The notes under the pieces: model-generated | Databases searched by the model: none | Told to the model about the DNA's origin: nothing | The model's input: only the letters and a program-made list of their open reading frames with translations | DNA from: Collimonas rhizosphaerae | GTDB lineage: Bacteria; Pseudomonadota; Gammaproteobacteria; Burkholderiales; Burkholderiaceae_D | DNA: 64,000 bases | Direction of reading: 5' to 3' | Assembly: GCF_038896935.1 (NCBI RefSeq) | Contig: NZ_JBANDC010000007.1 | Coordinates: 186,001-250,000 of the forward strand | Part shown: piece by piece, positions 44,208-53,965 of the stretch | Position numbering within the stretch: the stretch's first letter is position 1 | How the letters are laid out: each line of letters opens with the position of its first letter | Made by a program: the position numbers and the translations under genes

Positions 44208-45308
44208 ATGACTGATTCGGCAACTGACACGGGCGCGCCCGCCTTGCCGCCAAAACGGAAAAAACTCGGCGGCAAGATACGGATAGCCACCGGGCTCGCC
44301 ATCGTCGTCGGCATCGGCGCCGCCGCCTACGGCTGGCATTGGTGGAACAACGGGCGCTTCATGGAGAACACCGATGATGCGTATGTCGGCGGCGACATCA
44401 CCGTGATCAGCCCGAAGGTGCCGGGTTATATCGTCTCGGCAGCAGTGACCGACAACCAGGCGGTCCACGCCGGAGACCTGCTGGTGAAGCTCGATGACCG
44501 CGACTACAAGGCCACCCTGGAAAAAGCCGAAGGCGCGGTTGCCGCGCAGCAGGCCTTGCTGGCCAACCTGGATGCGACGCGCAGCCTGCAGCAGGCAGTG
44601 ATCGCGCAAACCAGGGCCGGCGTGACCGCCAGTTCCGCCGAGACGCTGCGCTCGCGCGACGATGAACAGCGTTACCAGAACCTGTCGGCCAAGGCTGCGG
44701 TCTCGGTGCAAAGCGCACAACGGGCCAACGCCGATTACCAGCAGGCGCTGGCCAACGGCCAGAAAGCGCAAGCCGTGCAAACCGCGGCGGAACGCGAACT
44801 GGGCGTGATCGCCACACGCCGCCAGCAAGCCGCCGCCGCACTGGCGCAAGCGGTTGCCGAACGCGATATCGCCAGGCTCAACCTCGGCTATACCGAGTTG
44901 CGGGCGCCGATCGACGGCACCATCGGCAACCGCTATGCACGCAACGGCGCCTATGCCGCGGCCGGCAGCCACATGATGTCCATCGTGCCGGCGCGCGGAT
45001 TGTGGATCGACGCCAATTTCAAGGAAAGCCAGCTGGCCCGGATGCATCCCGGGCTGTCCGCCACCATCGAAGCTGACGTGTTGCCGGGCCGCCGGTTCCA
45101 CGGCCATGTCGCCAGCATGGCGCCGGCCACCGGCGCCCAGTTCAGCGTCCTGCCGCCGGAGAACGCCACCGGCAATTTCACCAAGATCGTGCAGCGCGTG
45201 CCGGTGCGCATCGTGCTGGATGACGCCGACAGCGTGCTGGGTGTGCTGCGGCCGGGCTTGTCGGTACAGGCTGAAGTCGATGCCCGCAGCAGCCGGAGCC
45301 TGCAGTAA
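44208..45308 (+). CDS. emrA: EmrA-type membrane fusion protein (HlyD family)
   Basis: This 366-aa protein has a membrane anchor (about residues 26-47), VSAAVTDNQAVHAGDLLVKLDDRDY (lipoyl half), a coiled-coil hairpin (about 105-205), and GYTELRAPIDGTIGNRYARNGAYAAAG (second lipoyl half). It has the EmrA layout of MFS-partnered adaptors. AAGGAG lies upstream. Its stop overlaps the emrB-like start by one base. Confidence 0.85.
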   Translation: MTDSATDTGAPALPPKRKKLGGKIRIATGLAIVVGIGAAAYGWHWWNNGRFMENTDDAYVGGDITVISPKVPGYIVSAAVTDNQAVHAGDLLVKLDDRDYKATLEKAEGAVAAQQALLANLDATRSLQQAVIAQTRAGVTASSAETLRSRDDEQRYQNLSAKAAVSVQSAQRANADYQQALANGQKAQAVQTAAERELGVIATRRQQAAAALAQAVAERDIARLNLGYTELRAPIDGTIGNRYARNGAYAAAGSHMMSIVPARGLWIDANFKESQLARMHPGLSATIEADVLPGRRFHGHVASMAPATGAQFSVLPPENATGNFTKIVQRVPVRIVLDDADSVLGVLRPGLSVQAEVDARSSRSLQ

Positions 45309-46876
45309 TGAACACTTCGGCTGCCCGCGCGCCATTGCAGCTTATCCTGCCGGCCGACATGAGCACCGTGGCCAAGGTGCTGGCCTTCGCTTCCATGTGC
45401 GTCGGCATGTTCATCGCGCTGATCGATATCCAGATCGTTTCGGCCTCGCTGCGCGAGATCGGCGGCGGCTTGTCGGCCGGCGCCGATGAGACGGTCTGGG
45501 TCCAGACCAGCTACCTGATTGCCGAGATTATCGTGATCCCGCTGTCCGGCTGGATGTCGCGCGTGATGTCGACCCGCTGGCTGTTCGCCATCTCGGCCGC
45601 CGGTTTTACCCTCACCAGCCTGCTGTGCGGCATGGCATGGAATATCCAGAGCATGATCCTGTTCCGCGCGCTGCAAGGATTCCTCGGCGGCTCGATGATC
45701 CCGCTGGTGTTCACTACCGCATTCGCCTTCTTCGCCGGCCCGCAGCGCGTGATCGCGGCCGCCACCATCGGCGCCATCGCCTCGCTGGCGCCGACGCTCG
45801 GCCCTTCCGTCGGCGGCTGGATCACCGACAACTATTCCTGGCACTGGCTGTTCTTCATCAACCTGGCGCCGGGCATCTTCGTTACCGTCGCCGTGCCGAT
45901 CCTGGTCAAGATCGACCGCGCCGACTGGTCGCTGCTGCGCAACGCCGACTACCTTGGCATGGCATTGATGGCGCTGTTCCTCGGCTGCCTGGAATACACG
46001 CTGGAAGAAGGCCCGCGGCTGGACTGGCTGGGCGACCCGGTGATCACCGCCACTGCCTGGATTGCCGGGGTCTCCAGCGTACTGTTCGTCTGGCGCAGCC
46101 TCAGCTACAAGTTTCCGGTGGTCGACCTGCGTGCGCTCAAGGACCGCAATTTCGCGCTTGGCTGCTTCTTCTCGTTCATTACCGGCGTCGGCATCTTCGC
46201 CACCATCTACCTGACGCCCGTATTCCTGGGCCGGGTGCGCGGCTACAGCGCCATGCAGATCGGCATGGCGGTGTTCTCTACCGGCGTCTTCCAGATCCTG
46301 TCGATCCCGGTGTATTCCTTCTTCGCCAACCGGGTCGATTTGCGCTGGCTGATGATGTTCGGGCTGGCCTGCTTTACGCTGTCGATGTGGCAGTTCTCGC
46401 CGATCACCCACGACTGGAGCGGCGCCGAACTGATGCTGCCGCAAGCGCTGCGCGGCATGGGACAGCAGTTCGCGGTGCCGCCTATCGTCACGCTGACGCT
46501 GGGCGGGCTGGCCATGGAACGGCTGCGGCTGGCGTCCGGCCTGTTCAACCTGATGCGCAACCTGGGCGGCGCCATCGGCATCGCGGTTTGCGCCACCATC
46601 CTCAACGATCGCACCAACCTGCATTTCTTCCGGCTGGCCGAACACCTGACCCGCAGCAACGACGCCACCAATGCGCTGCTGCAAGGCGCCGCCGGCACGC
46701 TGGGCGAGACCGGGGCGCTGCGGCAGCTGTGGAACCTGACTTACCGGGAAGCGCTGACGCTGACCTTTTCCGACACCTTCCTGGCCATCATGGCTTGCTT
46801 CATCATCGCCACCGCGATGGTGCCCCTGATGCGCAAGGTCGCGCCGCCCAAGGCGCCGTCGGCCGACGCCCATTAA
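45308..46876 (+). CDS. emrB: EmrB-type MFS drug exporter (DHA2 family)
   Basis: This 522-aa protein has 14 membrane segments. MFIALIDIQIVSASLREIGGGLSAGADETVWVQTSYLIAEI is the typical first-helix and loop region of EmrB, and the motif-C-like LAPTLGPSVGGWITDNYSWHWLFFINLAPG follows. It exports hydrophobic compounds by proton antiport with the EmrA-like adaptor and the divergently encoded outer-membrane channel. Confidence 0.87.
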   Translation: MNTSAARAPLQLILPADMSTVAKVLAFASMCVGMFIALIDIQIVSASLREIGGGLSAGADETVWVQTSYLIAEIIVIPLSGWMSRVMSTRWLFAISAAGFTLTSLLCGMAWNIQSMILFRALQGFLGGSMIPLVFTTAFAFFAGPQRVIAAATIGAIASLAPTLGPSVGGWITDNYSWHWLFFINLAPGIFVTVAVPILVKIDRADWSLLRNADYLGMALMALFLGCLEYTLEEGPRLDWLGDPVITATAWIAGVSSVLFVWRSLSYKFPVVDLRALKDRNFALGCFFSFITGVGIFATIYLTPVFLGRVRGYSAMQIGMAVFSTGVFQILSIPVYSFFANRVDLRWLMMFGLACFTLSMWQFSPITHDWSGAELMLPQALRGMGQQFAVPPIVTLTLGGLAMERLRLASGLFNLMRNLGGAIGIAVCATILNDRTNLHFFRLAEHLTRSNDATNALLQGAAGTLGETGALRQLWNLTYREALTLTFSDTFLAIMACFIIATAMVPLMRKVAPPKAPSADAH

Positions 46877-46921
46877 CCTGACTTTGCTGTCCCTCTCCAA
46901 CCGAACCAAAGGAAACACATC

Positions 46922-47623
46922 ATGAAAATCAAAGACTCAGTCGCTTTCGTCACCGGCGCCAACCGCGGCCTCGGACTGGCCCTCGTCCACGAACTGCTGG
47001 CCCGCGGCGCCAGCAAGGTTTACGCCGGCGTGCGCGATCCGGCCAGCATCAAGCTGCCGGGCGTGGTTGCCGTCAAGCTGGATGTCACCAATGCCGAAGA
47101 AGTGGCCGCCGCAGCCGCCCAATGCAAGGATGTGACGCTGCTGATCAACAACGCCGGCATCGCCAGGGTGTTCAGTTATCTCGATCCAGCCGCGATCGAT
47201 ACCGCGCGCGAGATTTTTGAAGCGAATTTCTTCGGCACGGTACGCATGAGCCAGGCATTTACCCCGGTCCTCGCCAATAACAAGGGCGGCGCCATCATCA
47301 ACATCCTGTCGGTGGCGAGCTGGGTCAATTCGCCGGAACTGTCCCTGTACGGCGCCTCCAAGTCTGCCGCCTGGGGTTTCACCAACGGCTTGCGCACTTC
47401 GGTGCGCGCACAAGGCACCCAGGTTGTCGGCCTGCACGTCGGTTTCATGGATACCGACATGACCCACGGCTTCGATCTGCCCAAGGTGAGTGCGCAGGAC
47501 GTAGCGGTGCAGACCCTGGCCGGACTGGAAGCCGGCCTGGAGGAAGTGCTGGCGGACGATATCACGCGCACCGTCAAGCAGGGCCTGACGACCGGCATCT
47601 ACCTGGCGCCGCTGCAACGCTGA
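46922..47623 (+). CDS. SDR family NAD(P)-dependent oxidoreductase
   Basis: This 233-aa short-chain dehydrogenase has nucleotide-binding TGANRGLG (residues 11-18), NNAG, the catalytic Ser in ILSVASWVNS, and YGASK (Tyr and Lys). AAAGGAAA lies before the ATG. It follows emrB by 45 nt on the same strand and may be expressed with the pump. The substrate is unknown. Confidence 0.85.
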   Translation: MKIKDSVAFVTGANRGLGLALVHELLARGASKVYAGVRDPASIKLPGVVAVKLDVTNAEEVAAAAAQCKDVTLLINNAGIARVFSYLDPAAIDTAREIFEANFFGTVRMSQAFTPVLANNKGGAIINILSVASWVNSPELSLYGASKSAAWGFTNGLRTSVRAQGTQVVGLHVGFMDTDMTHGFDLPKVSAQDVAVQTLAGLEAGLEEVLADDITRTVKQGLTTGIYLAPLQR

Positions 47624-47751
47624 TGCCGATGGCAGTCGTTTTGCCGCAGGCGCAACAGCAAGCCATTGCCTGCGCCTGAGGATTTGTCCCCGAATAGGGC
47701 CACAGTTGCTATCATATTGAAAGTCTTGAAAACGCTGAGAGGATATCCATC

Positions 47752-48249
47752 ATGCAACGCAAAAGTTTCGGCAACATGCAATGCCCCATCGCGCGCAGCC
47801 TGGAACGTGTCGGCGAATGGTGGAGCATCCTGATCCTGCGCGACGCCTTCTACGGCCTGACCCGTTTCGACGAGTTCCAGAAACACCTGGACATCGCCCC
47901 CAACATGCTGACGCGCCGCCTCAACGCGCTGGTCGAAGAAGGCTTGCTGGAGCGCCATCTTTATTGCGAAAAGCCGCCGCGCCATGAGTACCGCCTGACC
48001 CAGCGCGGCCGCGATTTCCGTCCAGTGCTGCTGGCGCTGATGGCCTGGGGCAACCAGCATTTCGCTCCTGAAGGCGCAAGCGTCCTGCTGCTCGACACCG
48101 CCACCGGCAAAAGCGCCGATCCGGTGCTGATCGACAGCACGACAGGCAAAAGGATCAGCGAAAAAGACCATGTCATGGGCCCGGGCCCGGCCGCTGCAGA
48201 GCCTATCCTGCAGCGCTTCGCGCGCGCGGCTTCCGTGACTTCCAAATAA
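47752..48249 (+). CDS. HxlR family transcriptional regulator
   Basis: This 165-aa protein has the HxlR winged helix: CPIARSLERVGEWWSILILRDAFYGLTRFDEFQKHLDIAPNMLTRRL near residues 10-55, including the conserved N-terminal Cys, followed by the wing EYRLTQRGRDF. It lies downstream of the emrAB-SDR genes and is a candidate regulator of them. Confidence 0.87.
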   Translation: MQRKSFGNMQCPIARSLERVGEWWSILILRDAFYGLTRFDEFQKHLDIAPNMLTRRLNALVEEGLLERHLYCEKPPRHEYRLTQRGRDFRPVLLALMAWGNQHFAPEGASVLLLDTATGKSADPVLIDSTTGKRISEKDHVMGPGPAAAEPILQRFARAASVTSK

Positions 48250-48300
48250 CGCGGCGCCGGCAGCATCTACCGAATCAACCAAATTTTTTTAGGGATAACC

Positions 48301-48801
48301 ATGTTCACGCCGCTGACAGCCGAAATTGATGCCGACTACGCCTCGCTGGCGCGCCAGGCCGCGAGCCTGCTGGAAGACGAACGCGACCTGACGGCCAACG
48401 CCGCGCAATTTTCCGCATTCATCTACCAGTCGCTGGCCGACCTCAACTGGGCCGGCTTTTATTGGGTCAAGCCGGCCAAAAAGGCAGGTGGCGAGGAATT
48501 GCTGGTCGGACCGTTCCAAGGCAAGGTCGCCTGCGCCCGGATTGCGTTCGGCAAAGGCGTGTGCGGCACCGCAGCCGCGGAGCGGCGCGCCATCCTGGTG
48601 CCGGACGTGCATGCGTTTGCCGGCCACATCGCCTGCGACGCCGCATCGAACTCGGAAATCGTGATCCCGGTGATAAAAGATGGACAGCTATACGGCGTGC
48701 TCGATATCGACAGCCCCACGCTGAATCGCTTCCGCCCTGAAGACCTGCAGGGGCTGGAGGCGCTGCTCGCGTTGTTCGTCGCGGCGACCGATTTCGCTTA
48801 A
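48301..48801 (+). CDS. msrC: Free methionine-(R)-sulfoxide reductase (GAF domain)
   Basis: This 166-aa single GAF domain reduces free methionine-R-sulfoxide. The three redox Cys are C78 (VACAR), C88 (GVCGTA) and C112 (HIACD), in the same spacing as the E. coli enzyme (84, 94, 118). The N-terminal NWAGFYWVKP segment is diagnostic. AGGGA is upstream. Two bases separate its end from the convergent aldehyde dehydrogenase. Confidence 0.92.
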   Translation: MFTPLTAEIDADYASLARQAASLLEDERDLTANAAQFSAFIYQSLADLNWAGFYWVKPAKKAGGEELLVGPFQGKVACARIAFGKGVCGTAAAERRAILVPDVHAFAGHIACDAASNSEIVIPVIKDGQLYGVLDIDSPTLNRFRPEDLQGLEALLALFVAATDFA

Positions 48802-48803
48802 GT

Positions 48804-50246
48804 TCAGACCGTCTTGATGAACAGCGCAACCAGCTTGCGCGTCAAGCCGGTGTAGGGCGGATAGAACATCTTGGCCAGCATGATACGGTTGCGCACCACC
48901 GCCCGCTCATGCGAAAACGCCAGGAAACCGTGGTGGCCGTGGGCGCTGCCGATGCCGGAATTGTTGACGCCGCCGAACGGCAGGTTGCCGTGCAAAAACT
49001 GCACCACGCAATGGTTGATGCAGGCGCCGCCCGAGGTCGTCTGCTGCATCACCTTGGCGATGTTGGCCTGCTTGCGGCTCCACACATAGAGCGCCAGAGG
49101 TTTCGGTTCGGCATTGATGCGGGCTATCACCGTATCCAGCTGCGCATAGCCAATCACCGGCAACAGCGGCCCGAAGATTTCCTCGCCCATGATCTTGGCG
49201 TCGTCCGGGATCCCGTCCAGCAATGTCGGCGCGATATAGCGCTGCGCTTCGTCGACCACGCCGCCGGTGATGACCCGCGCGCCGCGCGCAGTGGCGTCAT
49301 CCAGCAGGGTTTTCACGCGCGCGGTATGGCGCTGGTTGACGATGCGCGCCAGGCTGCTGCTCCCGGCCTGCTCGGCTCCTTTGCCATAGGCGCTCTCCAG
49401 CGCCGCCACGCAGTGCCCGAGGAAAGCGTCCTTGACGCTGGCGTGCACATAAATGTGATCGGGGGCGATGCAGGTCTGGCCATTGTTGGTGAACTTGGCC
49501 CACAGGATGTTTTGCGCTGCCGCTTGCAGGTCTGCCGTCTCGTCGACGATGGTGGGCGATTTGCCGCCCAGCTCCAGCGTGACGCTGGTCAGGTGCCTGG
49601 CGGCGGCCGCCATGACGATCTTGCCGACAGCCGGCGAGCCGGTGAAGAAAATATGGTCGAAAGGCAGCTCCAGCAATGCCTGGGCGACCGGCGCATCGCC
49701 CTCGAACAGCGCCACCTCGTCCTCGCTGAATACCGCGCGGATGATCTTGCCGATGACCGCTGATGCATGCGGCGTCATTTCCGACGGCTTGAGGATCACC
49801 GCATTGCCGGCAGCCAGCGCCGACACCAGCGGCCCCAGGCTCAGGTTCACCGGATAATTCCAGGGCGCCACGATCAGCACGCGTCCCTTGGGTTCGTATT
49901 GGGTATAAGCCGAGGTGCCGACCATCATGCGCGACGGCCAGACTTTCTTCGGTTTCATCCAGCGCCCCAGCTTGCGGATGGCGTCGTTGGCCTCGGCGAT
50001 CACCGGCAGGATTTCACTCAGCTCCACTTCGGCGGCAGGCTTGCCGAAATCGGCAAAACCGGCGGCAATCACTTCATCCTTGTGCGCCAGCAGCGCGCTC
50101 TTCAGTTTCCTGATTTTCTGCAGGCGCTCGGCCTTGCCCGATTGGCGCAGGCGCAAAGCCGTTGTCCCCTGGGCATCGAATACGCGCCGGATCTCCTGCC
50201 GGACCTGGGCAAAATCGGCGCCGGCTGGCGTTGTCATTGTGTTCAT
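48804..50246 (-). CDS. Coniferyl aldehyde dehydrogenase-like ALDH
   Basis: This 480-aa class-3-like aldehyde dehydrogenase has the oxyanion Asn in PWNYPV, catalytic Glu in LELGGKSP and catalytic Cys in NGQTCIAPDH. The hydrophobic C-terminus (FYPPYTGLTRKLVALFIKTV) resembles CalB and fatty-aldehyde dehydrogenases. It oxidises aryl or long-chain aldehydes to acids. Neighbours do not reveal the substrate. Confidence 0.85.
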   Translation of the reverse strand: MNTMTTPAGADFAQVRQEIRRVFDAQGTTALRLRQSGKAERLQKIRKLKSALLAHKDEVIAAGFADFGKPAAEVELSEILPVIAEANDAIRKLGRWMKPKKVWPSRMMVGTSAYTQYEPKGRVLIVAPWNYPVNLSLGPLVSALAAGNAVILKPSEMTPHASAVIGKIIRAVFSEDEVALFEGDAPVAQALLELPFDHIFFTGSPAVGKIVMAAAARHLTSVTLELGGKSPTIVDETADLQAAAQNILWAKFTNNGQTCIAPDHIYVHASVKDAFLGHCVAALESAYGKGAEQAGSSSLARIVNQRHTARVKTLLDDATARGARVITGGVVDEAQRYIAPTLLDGIPDDAKIMGEEIFGPLLPVIGYAQLDTVIARINAEPKPLALYVWSRKQANIAKVMQQTTSGGACINHCVVQFLHGNLPFGGVNNSGIGSAHGHHGFLAFSHERAVVRNRIMLAKMFYPPYTGLTRKLVALFIKTV

Positions 50247-50378
50247 GGCTGGCCTTTGACAAGAGCATTTGTATGCACCAATTAAAGCACATCGCCCGGC
50301 GCCGAGGACGGGCTTTTAATCGAGCGCTTCCTCGGCTTTGCCGATGCTTTTCCAGCCGGCTTGTTCAAGACGAACGGC

Positions 50379-52055
50379 CTATGCCAGGTCCAGGGTATTG
50401 GTCAGGTCGCCCAGCGGCGCCTGGCGGTTTTCCCGGAACGCCTGGTCGCGCGCCACCAATGCGTCCAGCTTGCGCAAGCCGTGCAGGCGGGTAATGAAAC
50501 GCATGATGGAGGTGGTGTCGTACACGGTATGGTCGACAAACCCCTTTTTTGCATGCGGCGAAATGACGGTCGCAGGAATCCGCGAACCCGGTCCCCAGCG
50601 ATCGCCCCTGGGCGGCGCCACATGGTCCCACCAGCCGCCGTTTTCATCATGGGTGACGATCACCACCATGTTCTGCCATTGCGGCCCGCGCTGCAGATGG
50701 GCGATGACGTTGGCGATGTGGCGGTCGCCCGATTCGACATCGGCATAACCCGCGTGCAGGTTCAGGTTGCCTTGCGGTTTATAAAAACTCACCGCAGGCA
50801 ACCGGCCGGCATCGATCTCCGCCAGGAATTTGTTGGTGGCGGGATCGTCGCCCAGCCCGGCGTCTTTCAAATGGGTTTCGCGCAGCGCCGTGCCGGGAGC
50901 AAAACTCTTGAAGTAATTGAACGGCTGGTGATGGTACTGGAAATTCGGCACCGCATCGTCGTTCGCCTTGCCCTCCAGCGCGGCCTGCCAGGCGCCGGCA
51001 TACCAGGCCCAGCTGACACCCTTTTCCGACAGGCGGTCGCCGATGGTGGCATAGGTTTGCGGCGGCAGCACCATCGGATCGCCGGCATCGGCGTAGGCCG
51101 CATCGCCGCCCTTGGCCGGCTTCACAAAACTGGGCTGGTACGGCGGCGCCATGGTGTTGACCGCGTAACCGTCCGGCGTGATGGCGCGGTCGCGCAGGAA
51201 TTTGGGCGGGCCGTCGATGGCCGAGGCCGGATTCTTGTCGTCCAGCTTCAGGCGCGTTCCCTTCGGATCATCCCCTTCCACGGTGGCCACGTTGTGGCGC
51301 GCCGGACTATTGTGGACATCGGGATAGAAAGGCGTCTGCCCGGAAACCAGGAAGATATGGTTGAGGTAAGAACCGCCGAAAGCCGACATGAAAAAATTGT
51401 CGCACAAGGTGTATTGCTCGGCCAGCTTCCACAGGCGCAGCTTGCTGGCGGTTTCGCCGTAGTGGCCCATGGTCAGGGCGCCGGAATCGGCCCACGCCAC
51501 GAACTGGTCGTTCTTGCCGCCGTTGATCTGCATCTGGTTCTGGTAAAACTTGTGCCACAGGTCGCGCGTGATCACACTTTGCGGCAACGGTTTGCCGTGC
51601 TGGTCGCTCAGCTTGAACGGCGCGTTGGGCAAGCCGCTGATCTGGTTTTCTGCAATCACGTAGCGCTGGCCGCCGACTTCCTGCGCCTGCGGCACCAGGC
51701 CGCCCCAGATCTTGGGCAGCTGCGCCAGCGGTGTCTTGCCGTCGCGGTCCAGCTGCGTGTAGCGGGCCTGCATCGCCTGTGACAAGGGTTTCTGCACGCC
51801 GGGGAAATTGCCGTACAGGTTATTGAAACTGCGGTTCTCGGCGTAGATCACCACTACATGCTTGACCGCCGATTGCAGCTTCTGGTCCAGCAGTTTTTCC
51901 TGCGCTGCATCGGCGACCTGCTGGCTGCCGTCGCTGGCGCAGTCCGACAACGCCAGGCTGGCGCCGACGGCAACCACGCTGCCGAGAAAGCGGCGGCGCG
52001 TGAAACCGACGGTCTCGTCTTCTTCTGTCACTTCCGGTTTTTGATCTTCGTTCAT
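50379..52055 (-). CDS. AcpA-like acid phosphatase / phospholipase C family protein
   Basis: This 558-aa exported enzyme starts with an RRRFLG twin-arginine-like motif, a hydrophobic stretch and a possible lipobox (LSDC, about residue 40), so it may be Tat-exported and lipidated. The phosphoesterase motif VVIYAENRSFNNLYGNFPG marks the catalytic metal site, with HDENGGWWDHVAPP near the C-terminus. It resembles Francisella AcpA and phosphocholine-preferring phospholipases. ATG 52055 is the family start; the open frame upstream is a shadow. Confidence 0.83.
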   Translation of the reverse strand: MNEDQKPEVTEEDETVGFTRRRFLGSVVAVGASLALSDCASDGSQQVADAAQEKLLDQKLQSAVKHVVVIYAENRSFNNLYGNFPGVQKPLSQAMQARYTQLDRDGKTPLAQLPKIWGGLVPQAQEVGGQRYVIAENQISGLPNAPFKLSDQHGKPLPQSVITRDLWHKFYQNQMQINGGKNDQFVAWADSGALTMGHYGETASKLRLWKLAEQYTLCDNFFMSAFGGSYLNHIFLVSGQTPFYPDVHNSPARHNVATVEGDDPKGTRLKLDDKNPASAIDGPPKFLRDRAITPDGYAVNTMAPPYQPSFVKPAKGGDAAYADAGDPMVLPPQTYATIGDRLSEKGVSWAWYAGAWQAALEGKANDDAVPNFQYHHQPFNYFKSFAPGTALRETHLKDAGLGDDPATNKFLAEIDAGRLPAVSFYKPQGNLNLHAGYADVESGDRHIANVIAHLQRGPQWQNMVVIVTHDENGGWWDHVAPPRGDRWGPGSRIPATVISPHAKKGFVDHTVYDTTSIMRFITRLHGLRKLDALVARDQAFRENRQAPLGDLTNTLDLA

Positions 52056-52122
52056 GGCTTCTTGATGTTGGTTCGCAGCGTGCCATGTTAGCAGCAGACC
52101 GTCATCTTTTGCCATGAAACTC

Positions 52123-53481
52123 TCAATCCGGGCGCGGCGTCCGCAGCGTGACGAACTCTTCGGCCGAAGTCGGGTGGATGCCGATCGTGTCGTCGAACAC
52201 GCGCTTGGTGGCGCCGGCGCGCAAGGCGACGGCGATGCCCTGGATGATCTCACCGGCGTCCGGCCCCACCATGTGGCAGCCGAGCACCTGGTCGCTGTCG
52301 GCGTCGACGATCAGCTTCATCATGGTTTTTTCATGGTAGTCGCCCAGGCTCAGTTTCATCGGCCGGAATTTCGTCTCGAAGACTTTCAGCTTGTGGCCGG
52401 CGCCCTGCGCCTGCTCTTCCGTCAGTCCGACCGTGCCGATATTGGGCAGGCTGAACACCGCCGTCGGAATCAGCCGGTAATCTACCGGACGATATTCCTC
52501 GGGCCGGAACAGGCGCCGCGCGACGGCCATGCCTTCGGCCAGCGCCACCGGCGTCAGCTGCACCTTGCCGATGACGTCGCCCAGGGCCAGGATGCTGGGT
52601 TCCGAGCTGCGGTATTCCTGGTCGACCTTGATGAACCCTTTCGCGTCCAGCGCCACGTCGACATGCTCCAGGCCGAGGTTGTCCAGCATCGGCCGCCGTC
52701 CTGTGGCGTAGAACACGCAGTCGGTGTCAAGCACGCGGCCGTCTTTCAAGGTTGCCTGCAGGCTGCCGTCAGCCTGTTTGGCGATGCTGGCGATATCGGC
52801 CTTGAACTGCAGGTCGACGCCTTTCTTCTTGAACTCGTCATTCAGGTGCTGGCGCACGCCATGGTCGAAACCGCGCAAGAACAGGTCGCCCCGGTACAGC
52901 AAGCTGGTCTGCGCGCCCAGACCATGGAAAATCGACGCGAATTCGACGGCGATATAACCGCCGCCGACCACCAGCACGCGGCGCGGCAATTGCTTGAGGA
53001 AGAAGGCTTCGTTGGAGGTGGTGGCGAATTCCTTGCCGGGGATGTCCGGCACTTGCGGCCAGCTGCCGGTAGCGACCAGGATGTTGGCGGCGCTGATGCG
53101 CTGGCCGTTGATCTCGACCGTATGCTTGTCCAGCAGCCGGGCGTGGCCTTCATGCAAGGCGACGCCGCTGTTGAGCAGCAAGCCGCGGTAGACTTCGTTG
53201 AGCCGGTGGATCTCGCGGTTCTTGTTGGCGATCAGCGTGCTCCAGTCGAACTGCGGCTTGCCGGCAGTCCAGCCGAAACTGGAGGCTTGTTCAAAGTCCT
53301 CGCTGAAATGGGCGCCGTACACCAGGAATTTTTTCGGCACGCAGCCGACATTGACGCAGGTGCCGCCCAGGTAGCGGCTTTCCGCCACCGCCACACGGGC
53401 GCCGAAGCCGGCGGAAAAGCGCGCGGCGCGCACGCCGCCGGAACCGGCGCCGATTACAAACAGGTCGACATCAAAAGACAT
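52123..53481 (-). CDS. gorA: Glutathione-disulfide reductase
   Basis: This 452-aa flavoprotein has FAD-binding GAGSGGVRAAR, redox-active disulfide C42 and C47 in GGTCVNVGCVPKK, NADPH-binding GGGYIAVEFASIFHGLG, and the catalytic His-Glu in GIHPTSAEEF near the C-terminus. It keeps glutathione reduced. ATG 53481 is preferred: GGAG lies seven bases upstream, whereas the ATG six bases earlier would be too close. Confidence 0.92.
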   Translation of the reverse strand: MSFDVDLFVIGAGSGGVRAARFSAGFGARVAVAESRYLGGTCVNVGCVPKKFLVYGAHFSEDFEQASSFGWTAGKPQFDWSTLIANKNREIHRLNEVYRGLLLNSGVALHEGHARLLDKHTVEINGQRISAANILVATGSWPQVPDIPGKEFATTSNEAFFLKQLPRRVLVVGGGYIAVEFASIFHGLGAQTSLLYRGDLFLRGFDHGVRQHLNDEFKKKGVDLQFKADIASIAKQADGSLQATLKDGRVLDTDCVFYATGRRPMLDNLGLEHVDVALDAKGFIKVDQEYRSSEPSILALGDVIGKVQLTPVALAEGMAVARRLFRPEEYRPVDYRLIPTAVFSLPNIGTVGLTEEQAQGAGHKLKVFETKFRPMKLSLGDYHEKTMMKLIVDADSDQVLGCHMVGPDAGEIIQGIAVALRAGATKRVFDDTIGIHPTSAEEFVTLRTPRPD

Positions 53482-53557
53482 TGGCATTCTCCGCGGCCAT
53501 GGGCAGGCCAAGACACTCGCCCGGAACGGCGAGCAATGCCAAATATTACGCCATCGA

Positions 53558-53830
53558 CTACGCCATCGCTTGCTCGTAGGTGAAACTGGAAGGCTTCAGC
53601 GCGGTGATCACGATGTGCCGGGCGCCGTGCATTTCAACATCCTTGTTTTCATTCAGGAAAATGTCGCCTTTGAAATTCTCGGCGGTGATCCACAGCAAGC
53701 CGCTCAGGCACTTGATTCTTTCGCCCTGTTTCAAGGCTTTCTGGATCGAGATGGTCTGGTCTTCAGCCAGGTAGACAACGTCATGGGTATGTGCGCGGGT
53801 CAGCAGATGGCTGATGTTCTCTGATTTCAT
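53558..53830 (-). CDS. DUF2917 domain protein
   Basis: This 90-aa protein contains the DUF2917 beta motif IKCLSGLLWITAENFKGDIFLNENK. This family is common in Burkholderiales and unknown in function. ATG 53830 precedes the conserved part. The upstream extension is hydrophobic and unsupported. The C-terminal coding end overlaps a near-duplicated TACGCCATCG motif. Confidence 0.78.
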   Translation of the reverse strand: MKSENISHLLTRAHTHDVVYLAEDQTISIQKALKQGERIKCLSGLLWITAENFKGDIFLNENKDVEMHGARHIVITALKPSSFTYEQAMA

Positions 53831-53965
53831 GGTTTGCCTCGGTATGTTGGCGTCAATCGCGTCAAACATTGACTGCCGGAATGTAAATTTATTATTATTT
53901 ATTCCGACAGCGATAACAATCCAGGAAATCAGAACAACACTTGTGCCTGCCAGGCACAAATCAAA

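Noticed and set aside
47647..47678. Terminator after the SDR gene
   Set aside because: An 8-bp stem (CAGGCGCA/TGCGCCTG) exists, but the loop is long and there is no T-run.
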